DNA of 45,513 bases from an uncultured Victivallis sp. (GCF_944391105.1 NZ_CALXSK010000031.1:1-45513), one strand, 5' to 3'; shown: positions 7,583-16,722, numbered from the stretch's first letter. The notes: generated from the sequence alone by a model not told the origin. Translations and numbers: made by a program.

Positions 7583-7939
7583 ATGAAAATCGTGTTTCAG
7601 AACGAAAACGGGGTGACGGTTGCCCGGCTGTCCGGGAGGCTCGATTCCGCAACCTCACCCGCGGCGGAACGGGAACTTGCGGCCGAACTGGCCCGGAGCA
7701 GGGGATTCTTGATGGATCTCGAAGAGGTGGAATACGTGAGCAGCGCCGGGTTGCGGGTGTTTCTTGTCCTGGCCAAGCAGGCGAGAGCCTCCTCCAGGGC
7801 TCTGGGGCTTTGTTCGCTTCGCAAAGAGGTGGCTGACGTGTTTGAGATCAGCGGTTTTTCAACGTTGTTCGCTCTTTTTCCCGGGCCGGAAGCCGGAGTT
7901 CAGGCGCTTTCTGAATCGGGGCCTGAGTCGGCTGAGTAG
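7583..7939 (+). CDS. STAS-domain anti-sigma factor antagonist
   Basis: The 118-residue protein is a compact STAS domain. The core LMDLEEVEYVSSAGLRVFLV matches the family site at which a serine is phosphorylated by the partner kinase; Ser54 aligns with the phosphoserine of SpoIIAA and RsbV, although the preceding Asp of those proteins is Ser53 here. The N-terminal VARLSGRLDSATSPAAEREL is the usual first strand and helix. It is encoded 5 bases after its presumed kinase, so the pair forms a phospho-switch module. The next gene, a type I secretion ATPase, begins 65 bases on, and whether the switch controls secretion is open. Confidence 0.88.
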   Translation: MKIVFQNENGVTVARLSGRLDSATSPAAERELAAELARSRGFLMDLEEVEYVSSAGLRVFLVLAKQARASSRALGLCSLRKEVADVFEISGFSTLFALFPGPEAGVQALSESGPESAE

Positions 7940-8004
7940 GCGGGTTGTTCCTGGAATTTTGATTCAGAATCTATTAAAACCTTTGCAGGAAAGGGATTTC
8001 TTTC

Positions 8005-10572
8005 GTGGAAGCATCTGTTACCAGCGGGATCGCGTGTCTGCGCAATCTGGCTGCAAACCTGAAGCGCGACATCAATTTCGATGCGCTGCTCACTCCGGAG
8101 CTGAAGGCTCAATTTGAGGAGAGTCCGGCCCGGGGGCTTCAGGCGCTTGCAGCGGGACTTCAGCTCGAGCCGGAAATACACAAGGACGTTGCGGAACTGG
8201 TGGATACCTATCAGGGGCCGGCGCTTCTTGAACTGGAAAATGGAAACTGGGTCTGCGCGGTGAATCTGAAGCAGATCAAAGGAGAAGCCGTCACTCTTTA
8301 CGATCCGCTGGTCAAGGGGAAAAGTCCGCTGATCAGCGTCCCGGTTTCACAGTTGAAGGAGAAGCTCAAGGGGCCGGTTCTGATTTTCCGGCAGCTTCAG
8401 GCGGTCGACAACCGCAAACACAGTTCGCTTTTCGGACTCACGGCGATCGGAAGGCATCACAACATTCCGATGGACATCCGGCGGCTGCTGCACGATTACG
8501 CGGTCGGGGAAGGGGAGGTTTCCGTTCGGCAACTTGTGGAGATCGCTTCCGAAAACAACCTCAAGACGAAGCGGATCAAGTTGAAATGGAAAGATCTCGC
8601 CCGCATGGGGAAGGCGTTTCCATTCCTCGGCATGAAAAAGGACGGCTCCTATCACGTGATCTGCGGATTGCGGCATGTGGAGGCGGAGGACGGGGCGTAC
8701 GACCAGGTTGTGCTGGTCGACCCGGCGTTTCAGGCCGATCACCCGGGGCAGCAGTTCCAGTTTCTGAAGCGGGAGGAGTTCGAGGAGATATCCGCGGGGA
8801 AAGCTCTGCTGGTCAAGCGGGTTTACCGGCTCGCCGATGAGGAGCAGCCGTTCGGCTTGCGCTGGTTCATTCCGGAATTCCTGAAACTCAAGGGGCTTTT
8901 CGGCCAGATTGCGATGGCGGTTCTGATGATCAACGCGATCGCGCTCATCACGCCGCTGTTCTTCCAGATCGTCGTCGACAAGGTGCTGGTCAACAACACC
9001 TATCAGACTTTGAACGTGCTCGGGGTGGGCATCGTCGCGGCAATTCTCTTCAATGCGTGTCTCGAATATCTGCGCAACTATCTGCTCTTGTTCGCGACGA
9101 ACAAGATCGATATTTCGACTGCGACGAAGACCTTCAAACACCTCATGCGGCTGCCGATCGAATTCTTTGAGCGGGTGCCTTCCGGCGTGCTGCTCAAGCA
9201 CATGCAGCAGACGGAGAAGATTCGCGGATTTCTTTCGGGAAATCTCTTCTTCACCGTGCTGGAACTCTTCAGCCTCGTGGTGTTCATCCCGTTCCTGCTT
9301 CTTTACAGTGTGGAGCTCACGCTTGTGGTGATCGGCTATTCGGTGCTGATGGCGCTGGTTATTGCGCTTCTGATCAAACCGTTCCAGAGCCGTTTGAACG
9401 AGCTTTATCAGGCGGAGGGAAAGCGCCAGAGCATGCTGGTCGAATCGATCCACGGAATCCGCACGGTGAAGTCGCTGGCGATCGAACCGGTTGAGGAGAA
9501 GGCGTGGAATGACTCGACCGCCTATGCGATCAAATCCTATTTCCGGGTCGGAAAAATTTCGATGACGGCGCGGACGATCAGCCAGGCGCTGGAGATGCTT
9601 ATGACGGTTTCGGTGATCTGGCTCGGGGCACTGCTGGTGTTCCGGCATGAGATCAGCATCGGCGCACTCATCGCGTTCCAGATGCTTGCCGGCCGGGTCA
9701 CCGGGCCGCTCGTGCGGCTCGTGGGGTTGATTCACGAATATCAGCAGGTGGCTCTGTCGGTGCGGATGCTCGGCGTGGTCATGAATACGCCGGTCGAACC
9801 GGCCGGCGGCGGGGTTCGGAATCCGCTCCGGGGAAATATCTCGTTTGAGAACGTGACGTTCCAATACCGGCCGGATACGCCGCAGGTCATCAAAAATTTT
9901 GATCTGGAGGTTCCGAGCGGCTCGACGATCGGCATCGTCGGACGTTCCGGATCGGGCAAAACGACGCTTACGAAACTGCTTCAGGGACTCTACCCGGTTC
10001 AATCCGGCCTCATCAAGATCGACGGAATCGACCTGCGGGAGATCGACAAGGCGCATCTGCGTTCGAGCATCGGCGTGGTGTTGCAGGAGAACTACTTCTT
10101 CAACGGGACGGTTCGCGACAACATCTGTCTGACCAAGCGCAATGCGACACTCGAGGAGATTATTTTCGCCGCCCGTCTCGCCGGTGCGCACGAATTCGTT
10201 TCGAATCTGCCGAAGGGATATGACACCATGCTCGAGGAGAATGCGTCGAATCTCTCCGGCGGACAGAAACAGCGTCTGGCGATCGCGCGGGCGCTGCTGA
10301 CGAATCCGTCGATTCTGATTTTCGATGAAGCGACCAGCGCGCTCGACCCGGAGAGCGAGAACGTGATTCAGGAAAATCTTTCGGCGATTGCGAAGGGACG
10401 GACGGTCCTGATTATTTCACACCGGCTCAGCATCGTCAGCGGTGCCGACCGGATCCTGGTGATGGACAAGGGAGTCAAGACCGATTTTGCGCCGCATCGC
10501 GAACTTCTCACGCATGACGGCATCTATCGTGACTTCTGGCATCAGCAGATGGAAAGGAACCTGAGCAAATGA
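8005..10572 (+). CDS. Type I secretion ABC transporter ATPase with two degenerate C39-like domains
   Basis: This 855-residue HlyB-like exporter moves a protein substrate across the inner membrane with the HlyD partner encoded next. Residues ~295-570 are the transmembrane domain. The ATPase domain has Walker A GRSGSGKTTL (Lys652), signature LSGGQKQRLAIARALL, Walker B ILIFDEATSALD and the H-loop ISHRLS. The N-terminus is unusual in carrying two C39-peptidase-like units. Unit one (about 7-130) has SGIACLRNLA at the active-site helix and LYDP at 98-101. Unit two (about 138-272) has SSLFGLTAI, YHVICGL (His217) and LVDP. Neither keeps the catalytic cysteine (Ser7 and Phe143 by alignment), so both are probably substrate-binding rather than cleaving. 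The start is GTG with AGGAAAGGG upstream. Confidence 0.9.
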   Translation: MEASVTSGIACLRNLAANLKRDINFDALLTPELKAQFEESPARGLQALAAGLQLEPEIHKDVAELVDTYQGPALLELENGNWVCAVNLKQIKGEAVTLYDPLVKGKSPLISVPVSQLKEKLKGPVLIFRQLQAVDNRKHSSLFGLTAIGRHHNIPMDIRRLLHDYAVGEGEVSVRQLVEIASENNLKTKRIKLKWKDLARMGKAFPFLGMKKDGSYHVICGLRHVEAEDGAYDQVVLVDPAFQADHPGQQFQFLKREEFEEISAGKALLVKRVYRLADEEQPFGLRWFIPEFLKLKGLFGQIAMAVLMINAIALITPLFFQIVVDKVLVNNTYQTLNVLGVGIVAAILFNACLEYLRNYLLLFATNKIDISTATKTFKHLMRLPIEFFERVPSGVLLKHMQQTEKIRGFLSGNLFFTVLELFSLVVFIPFLLLYSVELTLVVIGYSVLMALVIALLIKPFQSRLNELYQAEGKRQSMLVESIHGIRTVKSLAIEPVEEKAWNDSTAYAIKSYFRVGKISMTARTISQALEMLMTVSVIWLGALLVFRHEISIGALIAFQMLAGRVTGPLVRLVGLIHEYQQVALSVRMLGVVMNTPVEPAGGGVRNPLRGNISFENVTFQYRPDTPQVIKNFDLEVPSGSTIGIVGRSGSGKTTLTKLLQGLYPVQSGLIKIDGIDLREIDKAHLRSSIGVVLQENYFFNGTVRDNICLTKRNATLEEIIFAARLAGAHEFVSNLPKGYDTMLEENASNLSGGQKQRLAIARALLTNPSILIFDEATSALDPESENVIQENLSAIAKGRTVLIISHRLSIVSGADRILVMDKGVKTDFAPHRELLTHDGIYRDFWHQQMERNLSK

Positions 10573-11900
10573 GCGAAAACGAAAAACTCTGCCGCAAGGC
10601 GATTGAATTTCAGCCGGATGCTCTGGAGATCAAGCACGAGCGTCTTCCGTGGTGGGCGCGCTACGGCATCTGGAGCGCGTTTCTCTTCATGGCCGGGGCG
10701 GTCGTCTGGGCGACGTTCGGCAAGGTCGACATGGTTGTCACCGCGGAGGGTAAACTTGTGACGGACAGCCCGAACATCGTGATGAAACCGTTGGAGCGGA
10801 CCGTCATCAAGAGCATCAATGTGAAGGTCGGCGAGGTGGTGAAGAAGGATCAGATTCTTTTTACCTTCGATCCGGTCATGAATGTCGCGGAAGCGGAACG
10901 GCTCGCCTCGGAGCTCTCCACGCTCGGGGCGCAGGTCGATCGGCTGCTCGCGGAGTTCAAACATCTGAAGTACGAAGTCTCCGATCCGCAGAATGAGGAT
11001 CAGGTCTGGCAGAAGGCCATTTATGATCAGCGCCAGAAGTTCTACGAGGAGAAGATCCGTTATTACGATCAGAGCATCAAGCAGATTCAGGCGTCGCAAC
11101 ATACGACCAGCGAGAGTCTTGCCAAACAGGAAGAGCAGCTTGAGGCGATTAAGCGGATTGAACTTATGTTCACGGAGCTGCAGGAGAAAAATACCGTTTC
11201 GCTGAAGGAGACGCTTGAAATTCAGATTCAGCGCATGGAGCTGGAGGCGTCGGTGATCAATCTGCGCAATACTCTTGTTGAACAGCAGCACCAGGAGCAG
11301 ACCGCGATTGCAAGCAAGAACTCCTACATTGAGGAGTGGCGCAACAGCATTTCGACGGAACTTGTGAGCGTGCAGCGCGAACTGACCAGCACCCAGAAGC
11401 AGTACGACAAAAGCCAGGCACAGCTGACGTATGACGTTCTGCGGGCACCGTGCAATGCGATGGTGCATGAAATTGCGAGTTTCCCGGTCGGCTCGGCTGT
11501 GCGGGAGGCGGAGGCGCTCATTACGCTTGTGCCGCTCGACAGCGAAATCGAGCTGGAGGCTGAAGTGCGTCCGCAGGATATCGGCAGGGTGCACATCGGC
11601 TCCGAGGTTCGGGTGAAGCTCAATTCGTTTCCGTTCCAGAAACACGGGACTCTTGACGGGGTGGTTCGGACAATCTCGGAAGATTCCTTCGAAAAACAGC
11701 AGGGGGAACCGGGCAGTGCCCGGACATATTACCGGACGCGCATCACGCTTTCCGGACATCTGCGGAATGTAAAAGATGATTTCCGCCTGATTCCCGGAAT
11801 GGAGTGTCAGGCGGAGATCAAGGTCGGCGAACGCCGGATCATCGAATATCTGATCCATCCGCTGATCAAATCGCTTGACGAATCGATGCGCGAGCCGTGA
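10569..11900 (+). CDS. HlyD-family membrane fusion protein of type I secretion
   Basis: The periplasmic adaptor links the inner-membrane ABC exporter to an outer-membrane TolC-type channel. The 443-residue product has a cytoplasmic N-terminus, one membrane segment at about residues 34-53 (GIWSAFLFMAGAVVWATF), a first lipoyl half-motif with GKLVTDSPNIVMKPLERTVI and VKVGEVVKKDQILFTFD, a long coiled-coil hairpin (~110-290, rich in E/Q/L), then the second lipoyl half VLRAPCNAMVHEIASFPVGS and a beta-barrel domain. Its ATG overlaps the transporter stop codon (ATGA), so the two are translationally coupled. No TolC homologue and no RTX-type substrate is in the window. Confidence 0.92.
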   Translation: MSENEKLCRKAIEFQPDALEIKHERLPWWARYGIWSAFLFMAGAVVWATFGKVDMVVTAEGKLVTDSPNIVMKPLERTVIKSINVKVGEVVKKDQILFTFDPVMNVAEAERLASELSTLGAQVDRLLAEFKHLKYEVSDPQNEDQVWQKAIYDQRQKFYEEKIRYYDQSIKQIQASQHTTSESLAKQEEQLEAIKRIELMFTELQEKNTVSLKETLEIQIQRMELEASVINLRNTLVEQQHQEQTAIASKNSYIEEWRNSISTELVSVQRELTSTQKQYDKSQAQLTYDVLRAPCNAMVHEIASFPVGSAVREAEALITLVPLDSEIELEAEVRPQDIGRVHIGSEVRVKLNSFPFQKHGTLDGVVRTISEDSFEKQQGEPGSARTYYRTRITLSGHLRNVKDDFRLIPGMECQAEIKVGERRIIEYLIHPLIKSLDESMREP

Positions 11901-11934
11901 TCGTTCGCCGGCAGAATATGGGAGAAGGGATGAA

Positions 11935-13122
11935 ATGAAAAATCGGGTGCGCAGATTGTTTCACGCCGATTATCTGATCACACCGGAGCGGCGGATCGAC
12001 AACGGCGCCGTTCTCTGCGAAAACGACCGGATTCTGGCGGTCGGCGGCATTTCCGCGTTTTCGATGGAGCCGGGACTTGAAGTGCATGAGTTCATGGACG
12101 CCTATCTGACGCCGGGATTCATCGATACGCACATTCACGGAGCCGGCGGGTTCGACGCGTCGTCGGTGGATCTCTCCCCGAAGTCGATCGAATCGATGAG
12201 CCGGCTGCTTGCGGAGCGTGGAGTTACGTCGTTTTTTCCGACGGTGGTTGCCGCGCCGCGTGAGACGATGATCGCCAACCTCCGGCGACTGGCCGAAGTG
12301 ATGGAGCCCGTGCTGCCGGGCGCCGATGCCGCCGGGATCAATCTGGAGGGGCCTTTCATCAATCCGGCCAAACGCGGTGCGCAGGAGGAGGAGTCGATTG
12401 TTCCGATCGACCTCGGCTTTGCACGCGAACTTATTGAAGCGGGGAACGGGCTGGTAAAGGTCATGACCTTCGCTCCGGAGCTGGAGCATTCAACCGAGCT
12501 TGTGGAGCTGCTGCTCGAATACGGCGTCAAACCGTCGATGGGACACAGCATCGCGAACGAGGAGCAGACGTTGCGTGCGATCGACGCGGGGGCGTCCTAT
12601 TGTACGCACCTCTTCAACGGCATGCCGCCGCTGCATCAGCGGGCGATGGGGTTACCGGGAATCGCTTTGACGGACGACCGGGTTACGGTTGAGCTGATCA
12701 TCGACGGGCGGCATATCAATCCACGCATGGTGGATCTGGCGTGCCGTTGCAAGACGTCGTCGAAACTCGTCGGCATCAGCGACTGCACGATGGCGGCGGG
12801 GATGCCGAACGGCGAATATCGGATCGGTCCTTCCATGATCCGGGTTCGGGACGGATATTCCCAGACGGAGCAGGGAATCCTGGCCGGGACGACCACGATG
12901 CTCGATACGGGCTGGCACTCTCTCATGAACGGAGGGCATCTGACGGAACTTCAGGCCGCTTCGGCGGTCACCTGCAATCCGGCGAATGCGTTCCATCTGA
13001 ATGATCGCGGGACTCTGATGCCGACACACCGCGCTGATCTGGCGATTTACGAGCGCAGAACCAACCGGCCGCTGCTAACGGTGTGCAACGGGCAGATTGT
13101 CTACCGTGCGGAGGAGAGATGA
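11935..13122 (+). CDS. nagA: N-acetylglucosamine-6-phosphate deacetylase
   Basis: NagA removes acetate from GlcNAc-6-phosphate, the committed step in using amino sugars from mucin, chitin or recycled cell wall. The 395-residue amidohydrolase has GFIDTHIHGAGGFD (first metal motif), INLEGPFINPAKRGAQ (metal-binding Glu), MGHSIANEEQTLRAIDAGA, THLFNGMPPLHQRAMG, IDGRHINPRMVDLA and ISDCTMAAGM with the catalytic Asp. The upstream in-frame ATG at 11875 lies inside the hlyD-like gene; the ATG at 11935, preceded by GGGAGAAGGG, is the better start. It overlaps the methyltransferase by four bases. NagB and a GlcNAc transporter are not in the window. The sialidase and sialate esterase nearby suggest host-glycan use. 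Confidence 0.93.
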   Translation: MKNRVRRLFHADYLITPERRIDNGAVLCENDRILAVGGISAFSMEPGLEVHEFMDAYLTPGFIDTHIHGAGGFDASSVDLSPKSIESMSRLLAERGVTSFFPTVVAAPRETMIANLRRLAEVMEPVLPGADAAGINLEGPFINPAKRGAQEEESIVPIDLGFARELIEAGNGLVKVMTFAPELEHSTELVELLLEYGVKPSMGHSIANEEQTLRAIDAGASYCTHLFNGMPPLHQRAMGLPGIALTDDRVTVELIIDGRHINPRMVDLACRCKTSSKLVGISDCTMAAGMPNGEYRIGPSMIRVRDGYSQTEQGILAGTTTMLDTGWHSLMNGGHLTELQAASAVTCNPANAFHLNDRGTLMPTHRADLAIYERRTNRPLLTVCNGQIVYRAEER

Positions 13123-13970
13123 AATACGAACTTCTTGACAGCGGGAATCTGCAGAAACTCGAACAGGTCGGCGAGTTCCGGCTGGTTCGTCCCGCGTTGA
13201 ACGCGTTCTGGCGGCCGGGGCTTCCGCGCGTAGAGTGGGAAGCCGCCGATGCGGTGTTCACCCGCGACAGTTCCGGCGGCGGACACTGGAGCTTCCGGCG
13301 AAAACTGCCGGAATCATGGATGGCGGAGTGGGGCGGTTTCACTTTGAAGATCAAACCGACCGGGTTCGGTCACCTCGGCTTTTTCGCCGAGCAGTATCGC
13401 AACTGGGATTTCTTCCGTTCGGCGGATTCCGGACTGAAAGAGGGGGTCAGGGCGTTGAATCTTTTCGGCTACTCCGGCGTTGGATCGATGGCGATGGCGG
13501 CGACGGGAGCGTCGGTCTGCCATCTTGACGCATCGCGCGGCATGATCGAATGGGGGAAGGAGAATCTGACGCTCAATCCGCAAGTCCCTTCGACGATCCG
13601 CTGGATTGCGGACGATGTGAACAAGTTCACTCAGCGCGAACTGCGGCGCGGCAACAGTTACAATCTCATTGCGCTTGATCCGCCTACTTTCGGGCGCGGT
13701 TCGAGCGGGCAGCTCTGGAAGATCGAGGAGGATCTTCCGAAACTGTTGAATGTCTGCAACCAGCTGCGCGAGCCGGGGCGTCCGTTCACGGTGATTCTTT
13801 CGTGCCACTCGCCGGGATTCTCCTGTCGTGTGCTTGAGCGGCTGCTCGTGGAGGCGTGCGGCCGGGGAGGGGAGTTCGAATCATTTGAGATGACGATCCC
13901 CGAATCGACCGGACGTGAACTGCCTGCCGGAATCTCGGTCCGCTACACGGTCGCGCACAATCGTGGATGA
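13119..13970 (+). CDS. Class I SAM-dependent methyltransferase (RlmI/RlmL-related)
   Basis: The 283-residue protein has the SAM-binding strand-loop ALNLFGYSGVGSMAMAATGA followed by the acidic LDASRGMIEWGKENLTLN, and a catalytic-region IALDPPTFGRGSSGQLWKI. The DPPxFGRG form is typical of the RlmI-related group of rRNA base methyltransferases and their relatives. The N-terminal segment GEFRLVRPALNAFWRPGLP is also characteristic of this group. It lacks the PUA domain of E. coli RlmI, so the exact RNA target is uncertain. ATG overlaps the nagA stop (ATGA), making it the last gene of the long plus-strand run. It is convergent with the MATE transporter gene. Confidence 0.85.
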   Translation: MKYELLDSGNLQKLEQVGEFRLVRPALNAFWRPGLPRVEWEAADAVFTRDSSGGGHWSFRRKLPESWMAEWGGFTLKIKPTGFGHLGFFAEQYRNWDFFRSADSGLKEGVRALNLFGYSGVGSMAMAATGASVCHLDASRGMIEWGKENLTLNPQVPSTIRWIADDVNKFTQRELRRGNSYNLIALDPPTFGRGSSGQLWKIEEDLPKLLNVCNQLREPGRPFTVILSCHSPGFSCRVLERLLVEACGRGGEFESFEMTIPESTGRELPAGISVRYTVAHNRG

Positions 13971-14037
13971 CGTCGGTTCTGCTGCCGGCGGGAGTCGGAG
14001 GGGAACGTTCGAGCTGAAACGCCCCTCTCTCCGGTTT

Positions 14038-15420
14038 TCAGGCGGCGGCTTTCTCCGCGGCGTCTTCTGAGCGCTCCTGTTTCCTCAGCTTCACAATTTC
14101 CCGTCTCATGATGAAAAACGCGAGGACGAAAGCGATCGCATCTCCGAGCGGCCCCGAGAAGAGCACGCCGTCATATCCCCAGATGAGCGGCAGCAGCAGG
14201 ATCAGCGGAATCTGGAAAACCAGCTGCCGGGTCATCGCGATGAAAAGCGCGACCGGCGCTTTGCCGATGCTCTGGAAATACTGCGAGATGAGGATGCTGC
14301 CGCATCCGATCGGCAGCAGCAGCAGGAACCGGCGCATGGAATAGACGCCGATTCGGATCAGTTCGGTCTCGTCCGCGCCGACGAAGAGCGTGAAGATCGG
14401 GTGTGCGAACACCTGCACGCAGAAATATGGTATCAGGGCGAAGAGGGCCGCCAGTGCGATCGAACAGTAGAAGCTCTTCAGCACGCGGTGATATTTCCGC
14501 GCACCCGTGTTGTACCCGACCAGCGGCTGCATGCCCATACAGACGCCGAAGACGAGACCCATGAGCAGCTGGTTGACGGTCAGGATCACGCCGAAAGCAG
14601 ACATGGCCAGCAGGCTGCCGTGCTTGAGCAGCATGTGGTTCTGGACAGTCCAGATCACGCTTCCTGCGACATTGATCGCGAACGGTGAGCAGCCGTTGTA
14701 GAGGATTCGCCACAGATACTCCTTCCCGTAGAAGCGGAAGGTGCGTACATCCAGTTTCGAAATGCTTCGGTGAGACCGGAAAAAACACATGACCCAGAGT
14801 GCCGACGCTCCCTGGGCGATGACGGTCGCCCACGCCGCTCCGGCCATCCCCCATTCAAAGCAGGCGACGAAGAGCCAGTCGAGTCCGACGTTCATCACTG
14901 CGCCGATCACCTGCGTCCACATCGCGAGCCCCGAGTAACCTTCTCCCCGGATCAGATTGTTCTGGAATCCGAGCATCACAAAGATCGTGCCGTAAAGCGA
15001 GACCGAGAGATAGCTGCGCCCATAAGGCAGCGCTTCCGGCGGAATTCCGAACAAATGCAGCAGAGGATCGAGAAAAATCAGGCCGGCGGATGTGATGACC
15101 GCGGCGGCGATGAGGTAGATCAGCATCGACATTCCGAAGAACTTCTGTGCCTCCTCATAGTTTTTCTTGCCGAGTTCGATCGAGTAGAGAACCGCGGTCC
15201 CCCGTCCGATCAGGATCGAAATCGCAAAGATGATCATCGAAATCGGCATGGCTGCGTTCATCGCAGCCAGTCCGGTGGCGCCGACGTAGTTCCCGACGAA
15301 CATGCGGTCGACAATGACGTACAAGTTTCCGATGATGAGCCCCGCCATGGAGGGAAGCGCGAGGCGAAGCAGCAGCGGCATGACTGGATCCGTGCCGAGT
15401 TTCTCTGTTTGTGAACGCAT
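14038..15420 (-). CDS. MATE-family multidrug/metabolite efflux transporter
   Basis: The 460-residue, 12-segment membrane protein has the MATE two-fold repeat. The first half carries LALPSMAGLIIGNLYVIVDR and FVGNYVGATGLAAMNAAMPI; the second has FGVILTVNQLLMGLVFGVCM followed by GMQPLVGYNTGARKYHRVLK, the conserved segment of the bacterial DinF/NorM-like group. Such carriers export cationic compounds by Na+ or H+ antiport. The last ~20 residues are charged and cytoplasmic. A strong minus-strand terminator (15433-15476) ends only a few bases before the AGGAG ribosome site, so the gene is either expressed by read-through from the sialidase gene or from an unseen promoter. Confidence 0.92.
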   Translation of the reverse strand: MRSQTEKLGTDPVMPLLLRLALPSMAGLIIGNLYVIVDRMFVGNYVGATGLAAMNAAMPISMIIFAISILIGRGTAVLYSIELGKKNYEEAQKFFGMSMLIYLIAAAVITSAGLIFLDPLLHLFGIPPEALPYGRSYLSVSLYGTIFVMLGFQNNLIRGEGYSGLAMWTQVIGAVMNVGLDWLFVACFEWGMAGAAWATVIAQGASALWVMCFFRSHRSISKLDVRTFRFYGKEYLWRILYNGCSPFAINVAGSVIWTVQNHMLLKHGSLLAMSAFGVILTVNQLLMGLVFGVCMGMQPLVGYNTGARKYHRVLKSFYCSIALAALFALIPYFCVQVFAHPIFTLFVGADETELIRIGVYSMRRFLLLLPIGCGSILISQYFQSIGKAPVALFIAMTRQLVFQIPLILLLPLIWGYDGVLFSGPLGDAIAFVLAFFIMRREIVKLRKQERSEDAAEKAAA

Positions 15421-15432
15421 GAAAATCTCCTG

Positions 15433-15476
15433 AAAAAAAATACAACCACGCGGGAGACCGCTCCCGTGTGATTGTA
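15433..15476 (-). terminator. Strong intrinsic terminator upstream of the MATE gene
   Basis: On the minus strand a long stem pairs 15461-15476 with 15441-15456 around the loop CGGT, with about two mismatches, and is followed by eight T residues (15433-15440). The MATE Shine-Dalgarno sequence AGGAG lies directly after the T run. It can end the sialidase transcript, or act as a leader attenuator of the MATE gene. Confidence 0.75.
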
Positions 15477-15528
15477 TACAATATAACCCCGAATTGTTCG
15501 GATTTCCTGCGGGAGATCGTTTTTTCTG

Positions 15529-16650
15529 CTATTTTTTTATGGGGAAAGCGCTGATGAGGCCGCGTTGAAATCCGCCGGGAGTGATGAATTCGCCTGCTTC
15601 AACATCCTGTTCCGTGAATCTGGCGAGCAGAATTTCGCCCCGTCCGCAGCGGTTGCGATCGTAGACGCAGTAGAGGAATCCGTCGTTGCCTTCGGTGAAG
15701 TCGGGGTAGGAGACGCCGGGACGTTCGTCGAGCAGGAGCCGGCCGTGCCAGCTTGCACCGTCATCGGAGGAGAGCCAGGCGGTGAGTTTTTCGCGCTGGA
15801 AGGCGGGAGTCTCGCCGGGAAGCGGGAGCGGGGTCTGATGGTTTATGAGCAGGAGCTTTCCAGATTTGAGGCGGCGGAGGGCGAAGCGGGAGTCCGGGCC
15901 GCCGAGTCGGGAGTCGCCGATATCGCGCCAGGTTCTGCCGCAGTCGTCGCTGAACGCCTGGCCGATTCCGTAGTGGGTGCGCACGAGAATGCGCCAGACT
16001 CCGTCGCGTTGTTCAAGAAGGATGTGTTCGTCGAAACCGCGGTTGGGGATGTCGGGTCCGACTATGAGTTCAAAGGTTTGCCCTTTGTCGCGAGTGACGG
16101 AAATGTTTGAACGGGCGATGGCGGTGTATTGCGGATCGAGTTTATCAGGATAAATTCCCCAGAGCGCGGTCGGAAACGCCCAGGAGCCGTCGGAGAGGGC
16201 GGTTGGTTTGTTCATCATGACCCCTTCTGCGATGCGGCGGGGGGCGCTCCAGACGGGGGAGTCGGTGTCGGGATCGTCGCAGACGGCGACCCAGACGCCG
16301 GATCGCCCGTCAAAGATATCCCAGATGCCGGTGGTGACGCACTGGCTCCAGCTCCACCAGAGACGGCCGTCCGGATCGAGCCACAGGGTCGGATCGAAAG
16401 CCCGTTCTTCCGCACCGTCCGGCGCGACGATCTGGATCTCCCTCCAGGAGAGTCCGTTGTCCCGGCTGGTTGCGAGAACCAGATAATTGCCGGGTCCTTC
16501 TCCGTTGAGTTCGCCGCCGTACCAGGTCGCGAAGAGTCGTCCCGAATCGAGACGCTCGATCCCCGGGATTCCCTGATGGCGCCGGGTCGCAACGGCCTCT
16601 TTTTCCGTGATCGGCGCGGGGCGGAATCCGGCCAGCGAATATTTCTTCAT
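15529..16650 (-). CDS. Sialidase-like BNR-repeat protein (cytosolic)
   Basis: The 373-residue protein is a six-bladed propeller of the BNR/neuraminidase type. Four Asp-box repeats (SxDxGxxW) are visible: SRDNGLSW, TRDKGQTF, SDDCGRTW and SSDDGASW. Near the N-terminus RRHQGIPGIERLDSGRLFAT resembles the arginine-bearing strand of this superfamily. No signal peptide is present, so it acts on imported substrates or is not a true sialidase; family members also include other glycosidases. The start at 16650 is preferred over the frame's first ATG (16677) because AGGAAAGG precedes it. A consensus promoter lies 45 bases upstream. The sialate O-acetylesterase at 24901-27102 supports a sialic-acid theme. 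Confidence 0.8.
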   Translation of the reverse strand: MKKYSLAGFRPAPITEKEAVATRRHQGIPGIERLDSGRLFATWYGGELNGEGPGNYLVLATSRDNGLSWREIQIVAPDGAEERAFDPTLWLDPDGRLWWSWSQCVTTGIWDIFDGRSGVWVAVCDDPDTDSPVWSAPRRIAEGVMMNKPTALSDGSWAFPTALWGIYPDKLDPQYTAIARSNISVTRDKGQTFELIVGPDIPNRGFDEHILLEQRDGVWRILVRTHYGIGQAFSDDCGRTWRDIGDSRLGGPDSRFALRRLKSGKLLLINHQTPLPLPGETPAFQREKLTAWLSSDDGASWHGRLLLDERPGVSYPDFTEGNDGFLYCVYDRNRCGRGEILLARFTEQDVEAGEFITPGGFQRGLISAFPIKK

Positions 16651-16694
16651 TTTCAGACCTTTCCTGTGGGGTTGCATATGTCGGGTTCTCTCAT

Positions 16695-16722
16695 ATTATA
16701 CAGGAGAAAGAGAGGATGTCAA
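16695..16722 (-). promoter_or_regulatory. Consensus promoter of the sialidase-like gene
   Basis: Read on the minus strand, TTGACA (16717-16722) and TATAAT (16695-16700) are both perfect consensus hexamers, 16 bases apart. The 5' UTR would be about 38 bases and contains the AGGAAAGG ribosome site. Confidence 0.85.

Noticed and set aside
8347..10191. 614-codon minus-strand frame opposite the secretion ATPase
   Set aside because: Shadow of a gene with full ABC motifs; the frame is His/Arg/Gln-rich with no domain.
13978..14035. GAGGGG/CCCCTC stem between the convergent methyltransferase and MATE genes
   Set aside because: Only about six pairs with an 18-base loop and a weak TTTT tail; not convincing as a terminator.
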